DNA of 64,000 bases from Flectonema sp. DT1601 (Eukaryota; Euglenozoa; Diplonemea; Diplonemida; Diplonemidae): NCBI GenBank assembly GCA_964019425.1, contig OZ025833.1:310001-374000 (forward strand). The letters are read 5' to 3'. Shown here one piece after another: positions 19,598 to 30,080 of the stretch (within the stretch, counting starts at the first letter, position 1; every line of letters begins with the position of its first letter). The position numbers and the translations under genes are program-made. Below the pieces are notes generated by a model. The model was not told where the DNA came from. It made no database searches and was given only the letters and a program-made list of their open reading frames with translations.

Positions 19598-21570
19598 GGG
19601 GGGGGTACAAGCATCGATTTTACGGAGATTTTGGGCACTTTCGGTTTTTTTCCGGAGAACAAGTTTTTTGGGCACCCAAATTATGAAAACTGCAACATAT
19701 ACCCCAAAAATGGGGATTGCGATCCAAAGAAACAGTTCTTCGGCACTTTAGAGCAAGTCTTTGAAAAATCTCAAAAAGTGTGGACCGTGTGGTACCTGAG
19801 GGGGGTGAAAACAAGGGGTGTGTTAGGAGGGCTCACAAAAATTACAAGTAATTCCGTGCATTGAGCAATCCATAACCAGGGTTTCCCTCTGAGTTGAGTG
19901 GGGAATGAAATGGGAACCCAATTTTTATTTTTATCGGCCTGATTTGAACCTTAATAATATGCTCCACCAGACCGGGCTTGTTAATTCCCCCATCTTCGAT
20001 GCTTAGGCTACTGGCCTTCTCTTGAACATCCCATGTGCTCAGCTTTCGAAATTTGGCCCCAAGCTGTGCTTCTTTCTGTACAAGATAGACGGAGGACCAA
20101 TCCTTGGATGCAGATGGCAGATTTGCATTAGACCTTGCTGTCTAGAGGGCTTCCCCGTGAGGACGGGGTGGTACGTTCAGCCCCTATAGCGCCTCCTGTT
20201 GTGCTTGTTCTTGCCAATCTGAAGAGGGTTGGTGGTCCTGCGTTGATGTGGTAGCCTTTGGAAGCCCATGTGCCTCTGGAATATGTTGTACATTATCAGT
20301 AGGGCAGCATTCACGCCACCGGTTCTGTCAGTTGACCAAGAACTATCAACAACACTGAATAACCTCCCCATCCCTTGAGGGGTGCGGGATGACAACGAAC
20401 ACAACGGTTGTTAGCTTCATCCCACGAGCACGACGGGCACTAGAGGAAGTATCATGCTGCAGCGATGTGACGGAGGGTGAGGAGGAAGCTGCTGCTTCAA
20501 GAAGTCAGGTCACCGACAGATCACCTGTGAATTCATCAACAAGTCGGACTGTCCTTCGAGATATAATTGGTGACTTCGACCCGCTTCCCTTCTGTCTGCG
20601 CACCTGCGACAGCTTCAACTATGACACTCACTCAGGACTTAGTTGGATGTCTCTGCGCCGATCCCTTCTTGCCGCAATATCTGCAGTGTTGTTACGACTC
20701 CAAGACTCCAGGAGTATATCCCCCTCGTTTGGGTACAGTTGCAAGCGGATGTGTCTTCCGTACTTCTTCGTATGCTGCATGTACTGGAGTGTCTTGTATG
20801 CCCTGCTAGTGAGCATGGTTGGGTCTTAAGTGATGCCTTGAACGGCTTTTTGGATGGAGCATGTTGCCCTATGTCGCTGCTGCTTATCTATGGCACTACT
20901 ATTTGAGGCACTACCACTACAGCTGTCTTGAGGCTTATCCCTGTTTGGGGTACAGACGTGGCGCTTTCTCTATTCTCTGAGCCTTCTGTGATCACGACGC
21001 AGATACTGGACGTTTTTTGAACCCCTTTCTCACGCGTATCCTGTTTCTGACTGTCCAAGTGCTGTTGAGTGACTTCAGGGATGCCTCGGGAGGTGTTTTC
21101 ATGCACTCTGGGATCAATGCTCTCCTCCGCAGAATGACTTTGTGAGCTGCCCTGCAGAACGTCGTTTTCCGCTGCGTTATCCTGCCCGTGAGCCTCGTGG
21201 CCTCAAGCATGGCCGCTCGAGAGTGCTACTCTTTTTCGTGGCGTGTTCTTGAAGCAGGAACTGATACGGAAATGGTATATTAGCACACTGCGTGCACGGG
21301 GACACACTAAGGTCACCTCTTCTCATTGTAAAAAAAAATTATTTGAAGGTGCATTTCACAGGCCTCAAAATTGGACCCCCAAGTACCACACGGTCCACAC
21401 TTTTTGAGATTTTTCATTCCTTTGCCGAAATCAGCCAAATCGAGGTTTTTTCGGCCCCGAAATCACATTTTTGGGGGTTCTGATGGGGTCCTGGGTATTT
21501 TTTGCCCCCGGGAAGGTTATATTTACCAAAATTCGGAAAAAGTACTTTATCGACAGCTTGTACCCCCCCC
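19598..21570. mobile_element. Decayed DNA transposon with long TIRs and TA target duplication
   Basis: The ends read GGGGGGGGTACAAGC inward from both sides (19598 rightward, 21570 leftward), flanked by TA at 19596-19597 and 21571-21572, set in poly-C on both sides. The terminal inverted repeats extend about 215-220 bp (roughly 19598-19815 and 21352-21570). They are diverged overall but share an identical 34-nt inner block (19762-19795 on the plus strand). A TA duplication is typical of Tc1/mariner and related groups. The 1.5-kb interior is less AT-rich than its surroundings and has only fragmentary frames on both strands (the longest are 20389-20829 plus and 20888-21210 minus). I could not find a catalytic motif. 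It is either a non-autonomous element or an old degenerate copy. Confidence 0.75.
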
Positions 21571-22162
21571 TACCCCCCCCCCCCCCCCCCCCCCCCACTA
21601 CACGTTGGTGGGGAACCACAAATTGGTTTACCTACTCAGAAACGCCTGTAAACGCCACACAAAAATACCAAACAATAGGCTACTGCAGCTACACGGCTGA
21701 ACTCGCCCAAGCAAGGTAGGGAAACACGCCACACAAAAATAACCATTTAGATCAACAAGTAGAACAGTAGTATTTATTTATTTATTTATTTATTACGAAG
21801 CCTAGGAAGCCAAAAATCAGGAAAAGCTCAACAGGGTAAAGCATATCAGGCTACCAGCCAACAGTACTCTCACACATGACTACCTAAACCCACCGCCCGC
21901 ACGAGCAGACGGTAACAAGTAACATAATAACTGAAGCGTTCGATAAATGAAAACAATAAAAACCTGTTCCTTAATTTCCATTTCAGTATCCGAATGTAAA
22001 AAGAAAGGTTGTCAAAAACATAATTACCACACGTCACAGGTGTAAGAAACTACCTTCTCGAGTCACCTTACAGGTAACATCAATTGTAAGAAAACAGAAA
22101 CTCCGTTTCTGGAAAAATAAAAATGCGAAAGAAAGAAAAAACAAGTACTTAGTCGTACGTAC
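21571..22162. other. Spacer with microsatellite
   Basis: Next to the transposon lies a poly-C tract (21573-21596). A TATT microsatellite occupies about 21771-21794. Nothing else is recognised before the 3' end of the hydrolase gene. Confidence 0.5.
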
Positions 22163-23479
22163 CTAGTAGTTCACTAAATCGCTAAAGTTAAAGCGAAGAA
22201 ATGGTTGAAAGCAGGCGAATCCTTCGTCGTTTGGACCGTAGCTACCGGTGCTGTCAACAACACCGAAGGAGACGAATAGCTCCATCGTGTTCCAGTCATA
22301 AACAGCAATGTGAACATCTCCTGATTTCTCTTGACGTGGGATATTCTGAGCAACTACACTACCAGTCATGTTTCCCTTATATTCTTTAACTAAGTTAGGC
22401 ATAGTATAATTATCATGAGATGGTTGACGATGTTTGTCGATAAATACAACTTCTGGAACAGGTTGAAAGTGAGTAATTTCAGTTATGTTAGAAGGTGAGT
22501 ACCATTTTAAATCTTTTTCTCTGGAAGCAATGGCACGGAATTGCTGGCTCTTGCGATCACCAACACCGAGGAAAACAGCCCAGGTGCGAGTGTGAGAAGA
22601 GGCAATTTCGAATGCTTCTTCTTTGGAATTGGCAAACTGAAGCATTTCACGAATGACGCCAACGACAGGGAGACCGTCGTAGTGACCTGGTTGGATTGAA
22701 GGTGTGTCGTAGGTTTCCCAAACTTTTTCAGAAAGTGAAACTTCAGTTGACATCCCCGTTACGGCTCCAACAATACCTGGGAATCCGACATTAACGAAAG
22801 AGTTACCATCAACAGGATGATAAACAATTAGTGTTGAGTAGTTAGCGAATGGTCCTCCGCCAAAGTCTAAAGTTCTTAACTGAGTTAAACCACCAGATCC
22901 ACCTCTGGATTCACCCCAGACACCCATCATACTGCAAGTCATTCGAATAAGTTCTGGAAGCATGTTTGAGTTTCTAATAATTTTATATAACTTCGATACA
23001 CTGCAATTAGCGATCTTGCCGCTGTCGCACATGCCCTCAGCAATTCCTTTGATTTCTTCAAGCGGCTGTGACTTGCTTTCGATTAAATATTTCTCTTCTT
23101 TCAAAAACACGTATTCGAGAGCGTCATCAAAAATCTTCGGCAATTCTGCTGCAGTCGCGTTTCTAATACGATCCTGCAACCATTCTGGAAGATCCTTCAG
23201 AGGAAGCTGATCAGCGAGACTTCTGTAGTATTCAGGTAGAGCTTCAGTCATAAACACATTAAGTGTGTTTGCCATTAGTAGTCCTTGAGCGTATCCCATT
23301 TCTTTAGAACCTCCATACACATGAACAATATCAACTTTGATCGAATTATGAGAAACCTGTAACAGCTTTCCATGAATCGATGTATTCACAGGTTTTATTA
23401 GAGGACCAGCATCGATGATTTCATTCGGTGATGACTGTGCCAGTAGAGTCGCTCCAAGTAATGCAGCAAACGAAAGCAT
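22163..23479 (-). CDS. Secreted C45-like N-terminal-nucleophile hydrolase
   Basis: 438 aa from the ATG at 23479; the upstream in-frame TTG is not needed. The first 16 residues (MLSFAALLGATLLAQS) are a signal peptide. The body matches the C45/acyltransferase-like group that includes Dictyostelium dcd1 proteins: YGGSKEMGYAQG early, then TCSMMGVWGESRGG, LRTLDFGGGPFANYSTL and NVGFPGIVGAVTGMS. The probable nucleophile after self-cleavage is Cys182 in MTCSMMGVWG. Several N-x-S/T sites suggest glycosylation. Such enzymes hydrolyse amide bonds in lysosomes or outside the cell, and some relatives act on N-acyl lipids; the substrate is unknown. An acceptor-like CCCTAACAG lies 17 nt upstream of the ATG. 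Confidence 0.8.
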   Translation of the reverse strand: MLSFAALLGATLLAQSSPNEIIDAGPLIKPVNTSIHGKLLQVSHNSIKVDIVHVYGGSKEMGYAQGLLMANTLNVFMTEALPEYYRSLADQLPLKDLPEWLQDRIRNATAAELPKIFDDALEYVFLKEEKYLIESKSQPLEEIKGIAEGMCDSGKIANCSVSKLYKIIRNSNMLPELIRMTCSMMGVWGESRGGSGGLTQLRTLDFGGGPFANYSTLIVYHPVDGNSFVNVGFPGIVGAVTGMSTEVSLSEKVWETYDTPSIQPGHYDGLPVVGVIREMLQFANSKEEAFEIASSHTRTWAVFLGVGDRKSQQFRAIASREKDLKWYSPSNITEITHFQPVPEVVFIDKHRQPSHDNYTMPNLVKEYKGNMTGSVVAQNIPRQEKSGDVHIAVYDWNTMELFVSFGVVDSTGSYGPNDEGFACFQPFLRFNFSDLVNY

Positions 23480-23679
23480 TTTAAATGTCAACTCTGTTAG
23501 GGTGAAGTAGGTTAGAAGTAATCACAATTTTAATATTTTTTTTTTTCACAAAGATAAATGAACTAACAAGGGTGTAACAGTACTTTAACGAAATCGATAA
23601 AAGGAAAAAAAAAAAAAAATAATAATATCCCACCCCCCTCCCGACTACCGTGTATCCAGCTGTTACCGACTGTTCCTTT

Positions 23680-23898
23680 CTAAAGGATCACTCTTTTCTT
23701 AGTTTTCTTAAAATCACCAATTGCAACAAATCCATTCACAGAGTAACTACTTCCACTCGGGTAATATGATTTACGTGAGCTTCGAACTTTAAAAGGATAG
23801 CTTCCGACACCAGAAACCATATTCGAAGGAACTCTGTCGCGTGCAGGCCGTAGTTCGCTTTCAGATATGAAACCATCACCGCTCATTGTCGCTCCCAT
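23680..23898 (-). CDS. Small basic hypothetical protein
   Basis: 72 aa from the ATG at 23898; a second ATG is at codon 5. It is Ser/Gly/Arg/Tyr-rich (for example RSSRKSYYPSGSSY) and ends in a basic KKTKKRVIL tail. There is no signal or membrane segment and no family that I recognise. A strong pyrimidine tract and acceptor (TTCCCCTCAACAG) lie 9 nt before the ATG. This fits the pattern seen before the other genes and supports this being a real transcription unit. Confidence 0.5.
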   Translation of the reverse strand: MGATMSGDGFISESELRPARDRVPSNMVSGVGSYPFKVRSSRKSYYPSGSSYSVNGFVAIGDFKKTKKRVIL

Positions 23899-24460
23899 TA
23901 TTATGTTCTGTTGAGGGGAAGAAAGAAAGAAAATTTAGTTGGAGAGGATTTTAGAACAGAGAGGTTTAGAAAGTTTTGCTAGCTCTTTGTTAACGAAAAA
24001 AACAAAAACAAAAATAATAATATTATACCTGTGTTTTTTTAATTATTGCGCTCAATCAAGTAGTATAAGGATAATATGAGTTTGTTATAAGAAAAGAGTA
24101 CCCCCCTAAAATTTTTTTTAAAAAATGTGTGTTTGAGATTCAACTAGGCTATGTGACATCAAAGGGATCGAATAAATAATAGTAATTGTATTCTGACTCC
24201 GAGTAGCCCGTTTTAAAAACAAAAAAAAACAAAAATATATATAAAACATGAATTTGATGTAAAAAAGTCAGAAATTACTATCTTTTTGTAGTTTCTAATG
24301 TGAAAACACGTTATAACCTTTTTTGAGATAGAAGGAATTACACAATTCATTTTTTTTTTTTTTTTTTTAAAAAAAAAATGGGTAAACAGCGAAAAAAGAA
24401 GAACAAAAAAAAAGAAAACTTCTCAAAATATTACCTCACCCTTAAATTATCAGAAGTTAT
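23899..24460. other. Spacer, A/T runs
   Basis: No gene is seen. T and A runs at about 24351-24378, plus AT-rich sequence downstream of the selenoprotein W gene. Confidence 0.4.
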
Positions 24461-24561
24461 GTCAGTTTCAGGAGGTGCACATCGAACATGAGTGCAGGTA
24501 CCAGTTAACCGTATGAGTGCTTGTCGTGTTGTCACACATGCATTGAGACTGATAAACTGAC
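24461..24561 (-). other. Candidate structured 3' UTR element (possible SECIS)
   Basis: On the minus strand GTCAGTTT (24554-24561) and AAACTGAC (24461-24468) pair perfectly and enclose 85 nt of balanced sequence. Inside, UGAC followed by AACA faces UGUU followed by CGAU, which can form the U-U, G-A, A-G quartet of a SECIS core with a 4-bp stem above. The distance to a possible AA apical loop is longer than canonical. It lies about 80 nt after the SelW stop codon. The assignment is tentative. Confidence 0.3.
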
Positions 24562-24638
24562 TGATGGTGCTTAAGAGTAATAAACATTAAAAGAAATCTT
24601 TTTTTTTTTTTTTTTTTTAAAAATTGAAAAGATCTTTA

Positions 24639-24905
24639 CTACAGAACTTCTCTAATTTTTGCGATAACATTTTGTTTTTCAGAAGAACTCTCACATCTAC
24701 CATGTCCCATGGTTTTTTTTGAGTGAACTAGTTTTCCGTTAATTGTTACTTCAAAGTTGCCCGTAGTTCCAGAGTCTTTTTGTTCAGTAACTTGTATCTT
24801 GCTTCCGAACTCCGACACCAGGACCGTTTCTAAGGCCCTGGAGTACCTTCTGTATCCTCAAGCTCCACAGTACTGAATAGAAACTACTACTGGTGAAGCG
24901 GACAT
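24639..24905 (-). CDS. SELENOW: Selenoprotein W (in-frame TGA = Sec16)
   Basis: 88 aa if the TGA at 24858-24860 is read as selenocysteine; it is otherwise cut at residue 15. The N-terminus VSIQYCGA-Sec-GYRR is the SelW/Rdx signature beta strand and CxxU redox loop. Further SelW features are NFEVTINGKLVHSKK in the middle and a C-terminal helix (NVIAKIREVL). Length and fold match animal and protist SelW (85-90 aa). SelW is a cytosolic thioredoxin-fold protein that interacts with thiol partners. A CATCCAG acceptor lies 22 nt upstream of the ATG. The stop is TAG. A possible SECIS region lies just downstream (24461-24561). Losing the Sec reading would remove the whole conserved body, so recoding is strongly favoured. 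Confidence 0.93.
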
Positions 24906-25291
24906 TTTTTTAGAATGTTTTGGAGTCTGGATGGGGAGACAATATAATAATTTTATTTTCATAAGAACACTTTTTTTCATTAATTCTAATCAACCGATCG
25001 ATGGATTCCGTTTTTGAGCGAATGTTCTGGACATGTGGAAAACAAAGAAAGAAGAAAGAAAACAAAAAAAAAAAAAAAAGTCCTTTAACAAAGACAACGA
25101 TTAGATATCAATAATTGTTACATAAATTAACAAAAGGATAGGAACAACAAGAAGACATCTCAGAAGTTATGTTCAAAAAGAAAAAAAAAAAAAAAAAAAA
25201 AAAAAAGGATAGCAGTCTACCACGACTGTAGTTATAGGCAAGGCAAAGCGATCAGTAGTATTTTTTTTTTTTTTTTTTTTCCTCCCTCGTC
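24906..25291. other. Spacer, A/T runs
   Basis: A run at 25178-25206 and T run at 25261-25280. No gene was recognised. Confidence 0.4.
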
Positions 25292-25915
25292 CTACTTGTA
25301 CCAATATATAATTAAAAGCATAAGAGTCACGATAGCCATCCCTCCATAGAGGATTATCGAATCAGTTCTAGTCGTTCTTTGAATAGTTGTTAAAATAGAA
25401 CCTGACAACTGCATTGATTCTAAATATGAATAAAGTTTTTGCTGTGTTGATTGTAAGACAGTAGTATGTCCTTGAAGAGCTTGTAACACTGCATCACCTT
25501 CACCAACAATACTGTCTAGACTACGTTGGACTGACGCGATGCCTTCTCCTTCAGCAGTCAGGTGTTGCTGTGCTGATCTGTCCTCAGAATAGTTAGCCCC
25601 TTCCATTAGTTCGTTTCTTCTTCTTGAAGCAACATTTCTTCTATGAGCAGTTGTTATGAATCTATCAATTCCTTTTCTAACGTCGGTATGTTCTTCACAG
25701 AGAGCCATTACTTGTCTTTTCATTAATTCTCTTTTTCCTGAAGTCTCCTGATCAGCCATTTCTTTTAACTCTCCTAGTTTAGTTGCTAATTGGTTTGCTA
25801 CGTCGTCTACTTTAGTTTGCAGATCGGATCCACCTCTTCCCAATTCGAGGTCTTCCAAAAGATTATTTGATCTGTGAACCAAAAGCCTCGCTTCCCTAAT
25901 CTTTTCTTGAATCAT
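25292..25915 (-). CDS. Membrin-type Golgi Qb-SNARE (GOSR2/Bos1)
   Basis: 207 aa starting at MIQEKIREARLLVHR (ATG at 25915); the longer frame only adds poly-Lys. An N-terminal helical bundle is followed by a SNARE helix (about 120-185) and a C-terminal membrane anchor (IILYGGMAIVTLMLLIIYWY). The segment DAVLQALQGHTTVLQSTQQKL and the IQRTTRTDSIILYGGM junction parallel mammalian membrin. The tail anchor places it in ER-Golgi membranes, where it pairs with syntaxin-5, Bet1 and Sec22-type partners for ER-to-Golgi fusion. The gene follows the SP-RING gene on the same strand. Confidence 0.85.
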   Translation of the reverse strand: MIQEKIREARLLVHRSNNLLEDLELGRGGSDLQTKVDDVANQLATKLGELKEMADQETSGKRELMKRQVMALCEEHTDVRKGIDRFITTAHRRNVASRRRNELMEGANYSEDRSAQQHLTAEGEGIASVQRSLDSIVGEGDAVLQALQGHTTVLQSTQQKLYSYLESMQLSGSILTTIQRTTRTDSIILYGGMAIVTLMLLIIYWYK

Positions 25916-26111
25916 TGTTGTTTTCTTTTTTGTGTTATCCCTTTTTTTTTTTTTTTTGTTATTAAAAAAATAAATATTCGTCACATTAACCTAAAAAAGT
26001 TAAATTGCCGTATTACGATCAATATATTGTTAAGTCACAATCTATGTGTGAGCTGTTTCTGTCCGTCTGTTGGTATAAATAAAAGAATCCACGAATTAGC
26101 GGGGCTCGTTG

Positions 26112-27222
26112 CTAAGTTGTGGCTTCTGAGAGTGGTTCTTTTTTAACTACTATGTCAAACTCTGTTGTTGTTATTGTTGTTGTTGTTTTTTTTTTTTTAT
26201 TACCGAAAGAATTATGATTACATACCAGGTAGGAAATCGCCATCAGGAACGTCAATGAATTGTATCGCTTGTGAGTCATTTTGATCGTTTGGAACGTCTA
26301 CTTTCCACGTCCCATCTTTGAAAAACACAACGCTATCAACATTTGGTCCAACTTTAGCCAGAATATCAGCGAATCGGTGATCCATAATTATGGAATCCTT
26401 GTCTATTACTTGTCCTGAGACAGGACACTTCCAAGGAAGGGGATCCGCACCCTCAGGAAGGGAATCGTTACGCTGAAGAGAGATTGACAGGAAATGCTCT
26501 AAATCAAATGGCTGAAGGTGATCTTTTGAACAGGCGGGTATAACAATACGTGTGGTCGATAACGGACAGTTTAGTTGAATTTTTATTGATTCGGTCGTGG
26601 TAGTGTCGTCGGCTCCATCTTCACCAGGTTCTAAAAAGATATTTTTAATCCGATTGACTGAGTCTTCCATGCTGACGTTACTACAACGGGAATCAATCCA
26701 CTGTATGAGTGTAGCCACTTGTTCTTTGATCGTCGGTTTGTATAACACCCATGTCTCACTTTTACTTAGCAATACAGTACCTGAAGGATTCGAAAAAATA
26801 TTTTCATGAACATTATTTTTTCCTTCCAATATTTTTCTTAACAGTCTTCGTAGTCCGGATGGCGTCGGTTTTCTGATAACTTTTGTCAAGTAATCATGAA
26901 CAGACCTATCTATTGATTTTATTCTCTCTCTTGAATAATACTGATCAATATATGCCAATACTTCTAAAACAATAGAGCTAGAATAGTAATTAGTTGCCTT
27001 ATCGATTAGACTGCAGAATAAGTTATGTTTCGATTCTCCTGACATATCATCACTGAGTGATATTTTTTCGACTTCTTCCATCGCAATTATCAAATCAAAC
27101 GTCGATTTTATGTTTTCAACTGTTTCTTCGTATGAATCTATTTCAAGAACCTTTTTCATCCTCTTGATTCGAAATTTATTTGAGGTGTTCTCCCCTCTTC
27201 GTGGAGACTTGCTTCGTGTTCT

Positions 27223-27225
<3 letters not shown>
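26112..27225 (-). CDS. Degenerate SP-RING (PIAS-like) protein with SIM tail, two exons
   Basis: Exons 26226-27225 and 26112-26161 are joined across a 64-nt intron (GTATGT...CAACAG, phase 1), giving 349 aa. The N-terminus is basic, then helical. The SP-RING lies about residues 225-300: NCPLSTTRIVIPACSKDHLQ, PFDLEHFL, then PWKCPVSG. Two zinc ligands normally present (QCFDL and CPVC) are Pro and Ser here, so zinc binding is probably lost. The terminal exon supplies EFDIVVKKEP, a SUMO-interacting motif (DIVV) overlapping a VKKE sumoylation consensus. It is related in layout to the canonical gene at 51459-52390. About 33 A residues directly precede the ATG. It is probably a SUMO-pathway adaptor or divergent ligase in the nucleus. 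Confidence 0.75.
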
Positions 27226-27259
<34 letters not shown>

Positions 27260-27688
27260 AAACCCCCGATCTGATCGATAAGAAGAAAAAAAAAAATAGT
27301 AACACATGTTTGTGCTTTCAGATAATTCAGATTTCAGTAATGCTTTTGGAAAACCCCATGCAAAAACAAAAACAAAAAAAAAAAAAAAAAAAAAGGGGAA
27401 AAGAAATTGGTAAGTATCAATTAAGAAAAGATCTTGCATCAAGGGTAACCAAAGCACAAATAATAATAATAATAATAATAAAAAAACAAAGATGTGTAAA
27501 AGAAACAAGGCACCACGTTTACATATCACCAAGCAGCGCCAAGGCACATTAAAAAATAAAAAAAAATAAAAAACGGATACAAATGTGATGAAACAAAACT
27601 CAAAAATAGTTAATCAAACAAACGAGTTAAATTATAGGGGGAGGACAGATGGCCGTTTTCAGGCAACAAAAGAAAGCTAAGATGTATA
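27226..27688. other. Spacer, A/T runs
   Basis: T run 27225-27258, A run about 27377-27394 and a (TAA)n run near 27461-27480. No gene was recognised. Confidence 0.4.
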
Positions 27689-30080
27689 CTATGTCAGTCT
27701 GCTCATAAGCTGCCCATTAGTTTCACGCAAAGTAGAAACAAGTCGTTCAGATTCCGATAATCGAACTGTCAGAGATTCAATAATACGATCCTGTTGGTAT
27801 TAGGTGGGGGTGTGAACATCAACAAGCAATTCTTCAAAAAAGAAAGATAACAATAAAAAATAATAATAAACAAACCTTCTGACTAATGCTTCTCTCTTCA
27901 AGAAGCATTTTATGTTTTGAAACCAGTGAGTTGTATTGCTCCTGTAGACATTGGAGTTTTTCATTAGCGTCGAAGTGTGACTTATCAGATCTCATGTTAG
28001 ACTGCGTTTGAAGTAGAGATAGTTGTTTTTTAGTTTGTTCATGGGATTCTAAATGCATGCGAGCTTCTGCTACTAATTCTTGCTCACGGATACTCATTTT
28101 GTTAACTTGAATTATAAGTTCTGACCTATTCCTTTCCCATGATAGTTGTTTATTGCGAGTTGCTTCTTCAGCTTGTTGTAGTTCATTTGTAAAGTCAACT
28201 TGTTGTGCAGCGATGTCTTTATCAACTTCTTGATTGCGTTTCTTGTATCGATTTAGTTCTTCTTTCATTGATGATATCGTTTCTTCTAATTTTGTTTTCT
28301 CGATGTCAAATTTGTTTCGAATTTTGACCTGAGATTTTAGCTCCAGTTCGAGCCTTGCTATCGCTAACTTTGCATCTCCAGTTTCTCTTCGTTGTTCGCG
28401 CGTGTGAGCTTCTAAAGTATCAGTTTTACGATGAAGTTCTTCATTTCCTCTACGGATTGTGTCTTCTCGCTCTTCAAGTTTCCGACTTAGATGGATTTCC
28501 TTGCGGGCATTGTTATTTACTTGTTTTGACCAGGCTTGCTTGTCAGCTTCGTACATTTCCTTTAATTCGTGAAGCTCGAAAAATACTAACTCTCTCTCCT
28601 TTTGACATTGGACTAATTCAGCGTTACCATTCGCTTCTTGAACTTGATGTTTTTTATTAGTTAATGTTTGCTGTCGACTGAATCTTAAATTCTCCTGTTT
28701 CAATGAAGACAATTCAAGATCTTGTTGTTCAAGTTTCTTTTCAACTTGGGTTCGGGTTTTAATTTCTTGTTGTAGACGAATGCGAAGGTGTTCTTTGTCT
28801 AAGTTGCTGTTTGAGCGACTACGGGCTTCAACACCGCTTAGTTCGTATTGATGGAGACGTTCCTCTGCTTTATTTAAAAGAGATTGAAGGTCATGATACA
28901 ATACTTCTTTTTGTTGTAAAGCTAATGTTGATCTCCTTCTCTCTCTGTCAACTGATGTGAATCGATCTGCTTTTGTCTCTGCTTGTTTGCACCTTTCTCT
29001 CAGTCGTTCATTCTCTACTTGAGTGTTTGTTACTACCGTTTGCAATTCTTTAACTCTTTCATCTTTCGACGATGCCTGTTTTGTCGATTTCACTTTTTTC
29101 TGAATTTCATTATTAAGACGTTCAACCATCGCTTGTTTTTGAATCCTCTCTTTGTCGATCGATTCTTGAAGTGTCGTCTTCTCATCTTCTAAGGATTCGA
29201 TTTTTTGAAGTAACTTACTGCGGACTGTTGTTTCACTTTTATCACATCCGAGGTAGTTATGGATCGTTTGATGATATGTTTTACTAGTGTTGTTATTATT
29301 TATTGTGATGTTAGGTTCATTATCACTTACAAGGACAGGAGGTGTTGGTAATGTCGGTTTAGCAGCATTCGATCTTTTTCTTTTGAATGATGCGCAGCGT
29401 TTGTTAGGTTTAGCACGTTTGTGAGTGTTGTTGTATGGCTGCATTACTTTTTGTATTGTTTGTCGAGAGGCAGCAGCATCAGCTGGATTTTCTCGTCGTT
29501 GCTCACGAGGAGTATCTGAGTCACTTTCTGGTACCCTCATAGAAGGAAGGTGTAAACCCTCACCCGCCTGATCACGAGCGTGTTTTCGTAATTGAAGTGC
29601 CTTCAAAGCTTTCTTTGATGCCATCTGACTTGAATATAATAAACTAGTCGACTTCTTCTTTGGCGGCTGCGCGACGTACTCATCCGCCGCTTGTTGAATT
29701 GGAATATCAGTACCTGGGAAGCTACCAAACCTTTTTTGTGCTTTATTGACCTCCGCGGCGTATATTTGTTTTCGTGTGTGAATCTTAAATGACGACGATG
29801 ATATCAATCCCTTACAGTGTTTATCTGTGTGAGTATTGTAATTAGAAATCACTCCAATAGCATTGGTACTTGAGTCCCAGGTGCTCATGCGAGATTCTCT
29901 GTCACGTTTTCCTTTTGGAGCGCTTACGTATCCTCTTTTGTTGGATTTGTCATCGATTTCAACGTGAGCTGCGTGTAAACTCATCATTCCCCTGTTTCCT
30001 TTCTGAGATCGTTCCTTAACCCAACATTCTAAGTCACTGATGTGTTCTCCTTCTTCTTCCCAACACTCCATCAGTTCCAT
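27689..30080 (-). CDS. Large coiled-coil protein, two exons
   Basis: Exons 27876-30080 and 27689-27790 join across an 85-nt intron (GTTTGT...CCAACAG, phase 0), giving 768 aa. The short terminal exon continues the heptads (IIESLTVRLSESERLVSTL), which supports the splice. Residues about 1-280 are basic and disordered, with a PPKKKSTS motif. Residues about 290-768 are almost continuous coiled coil. There is no membrane segment or catalytic domain. An ATATCCAACAG acceptor lies 15 nt upstream of the ATG. Centrosomal, basal-body or flagellar structural proteins have this form, but no orthologue is recognised. Confidence 0.75.
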
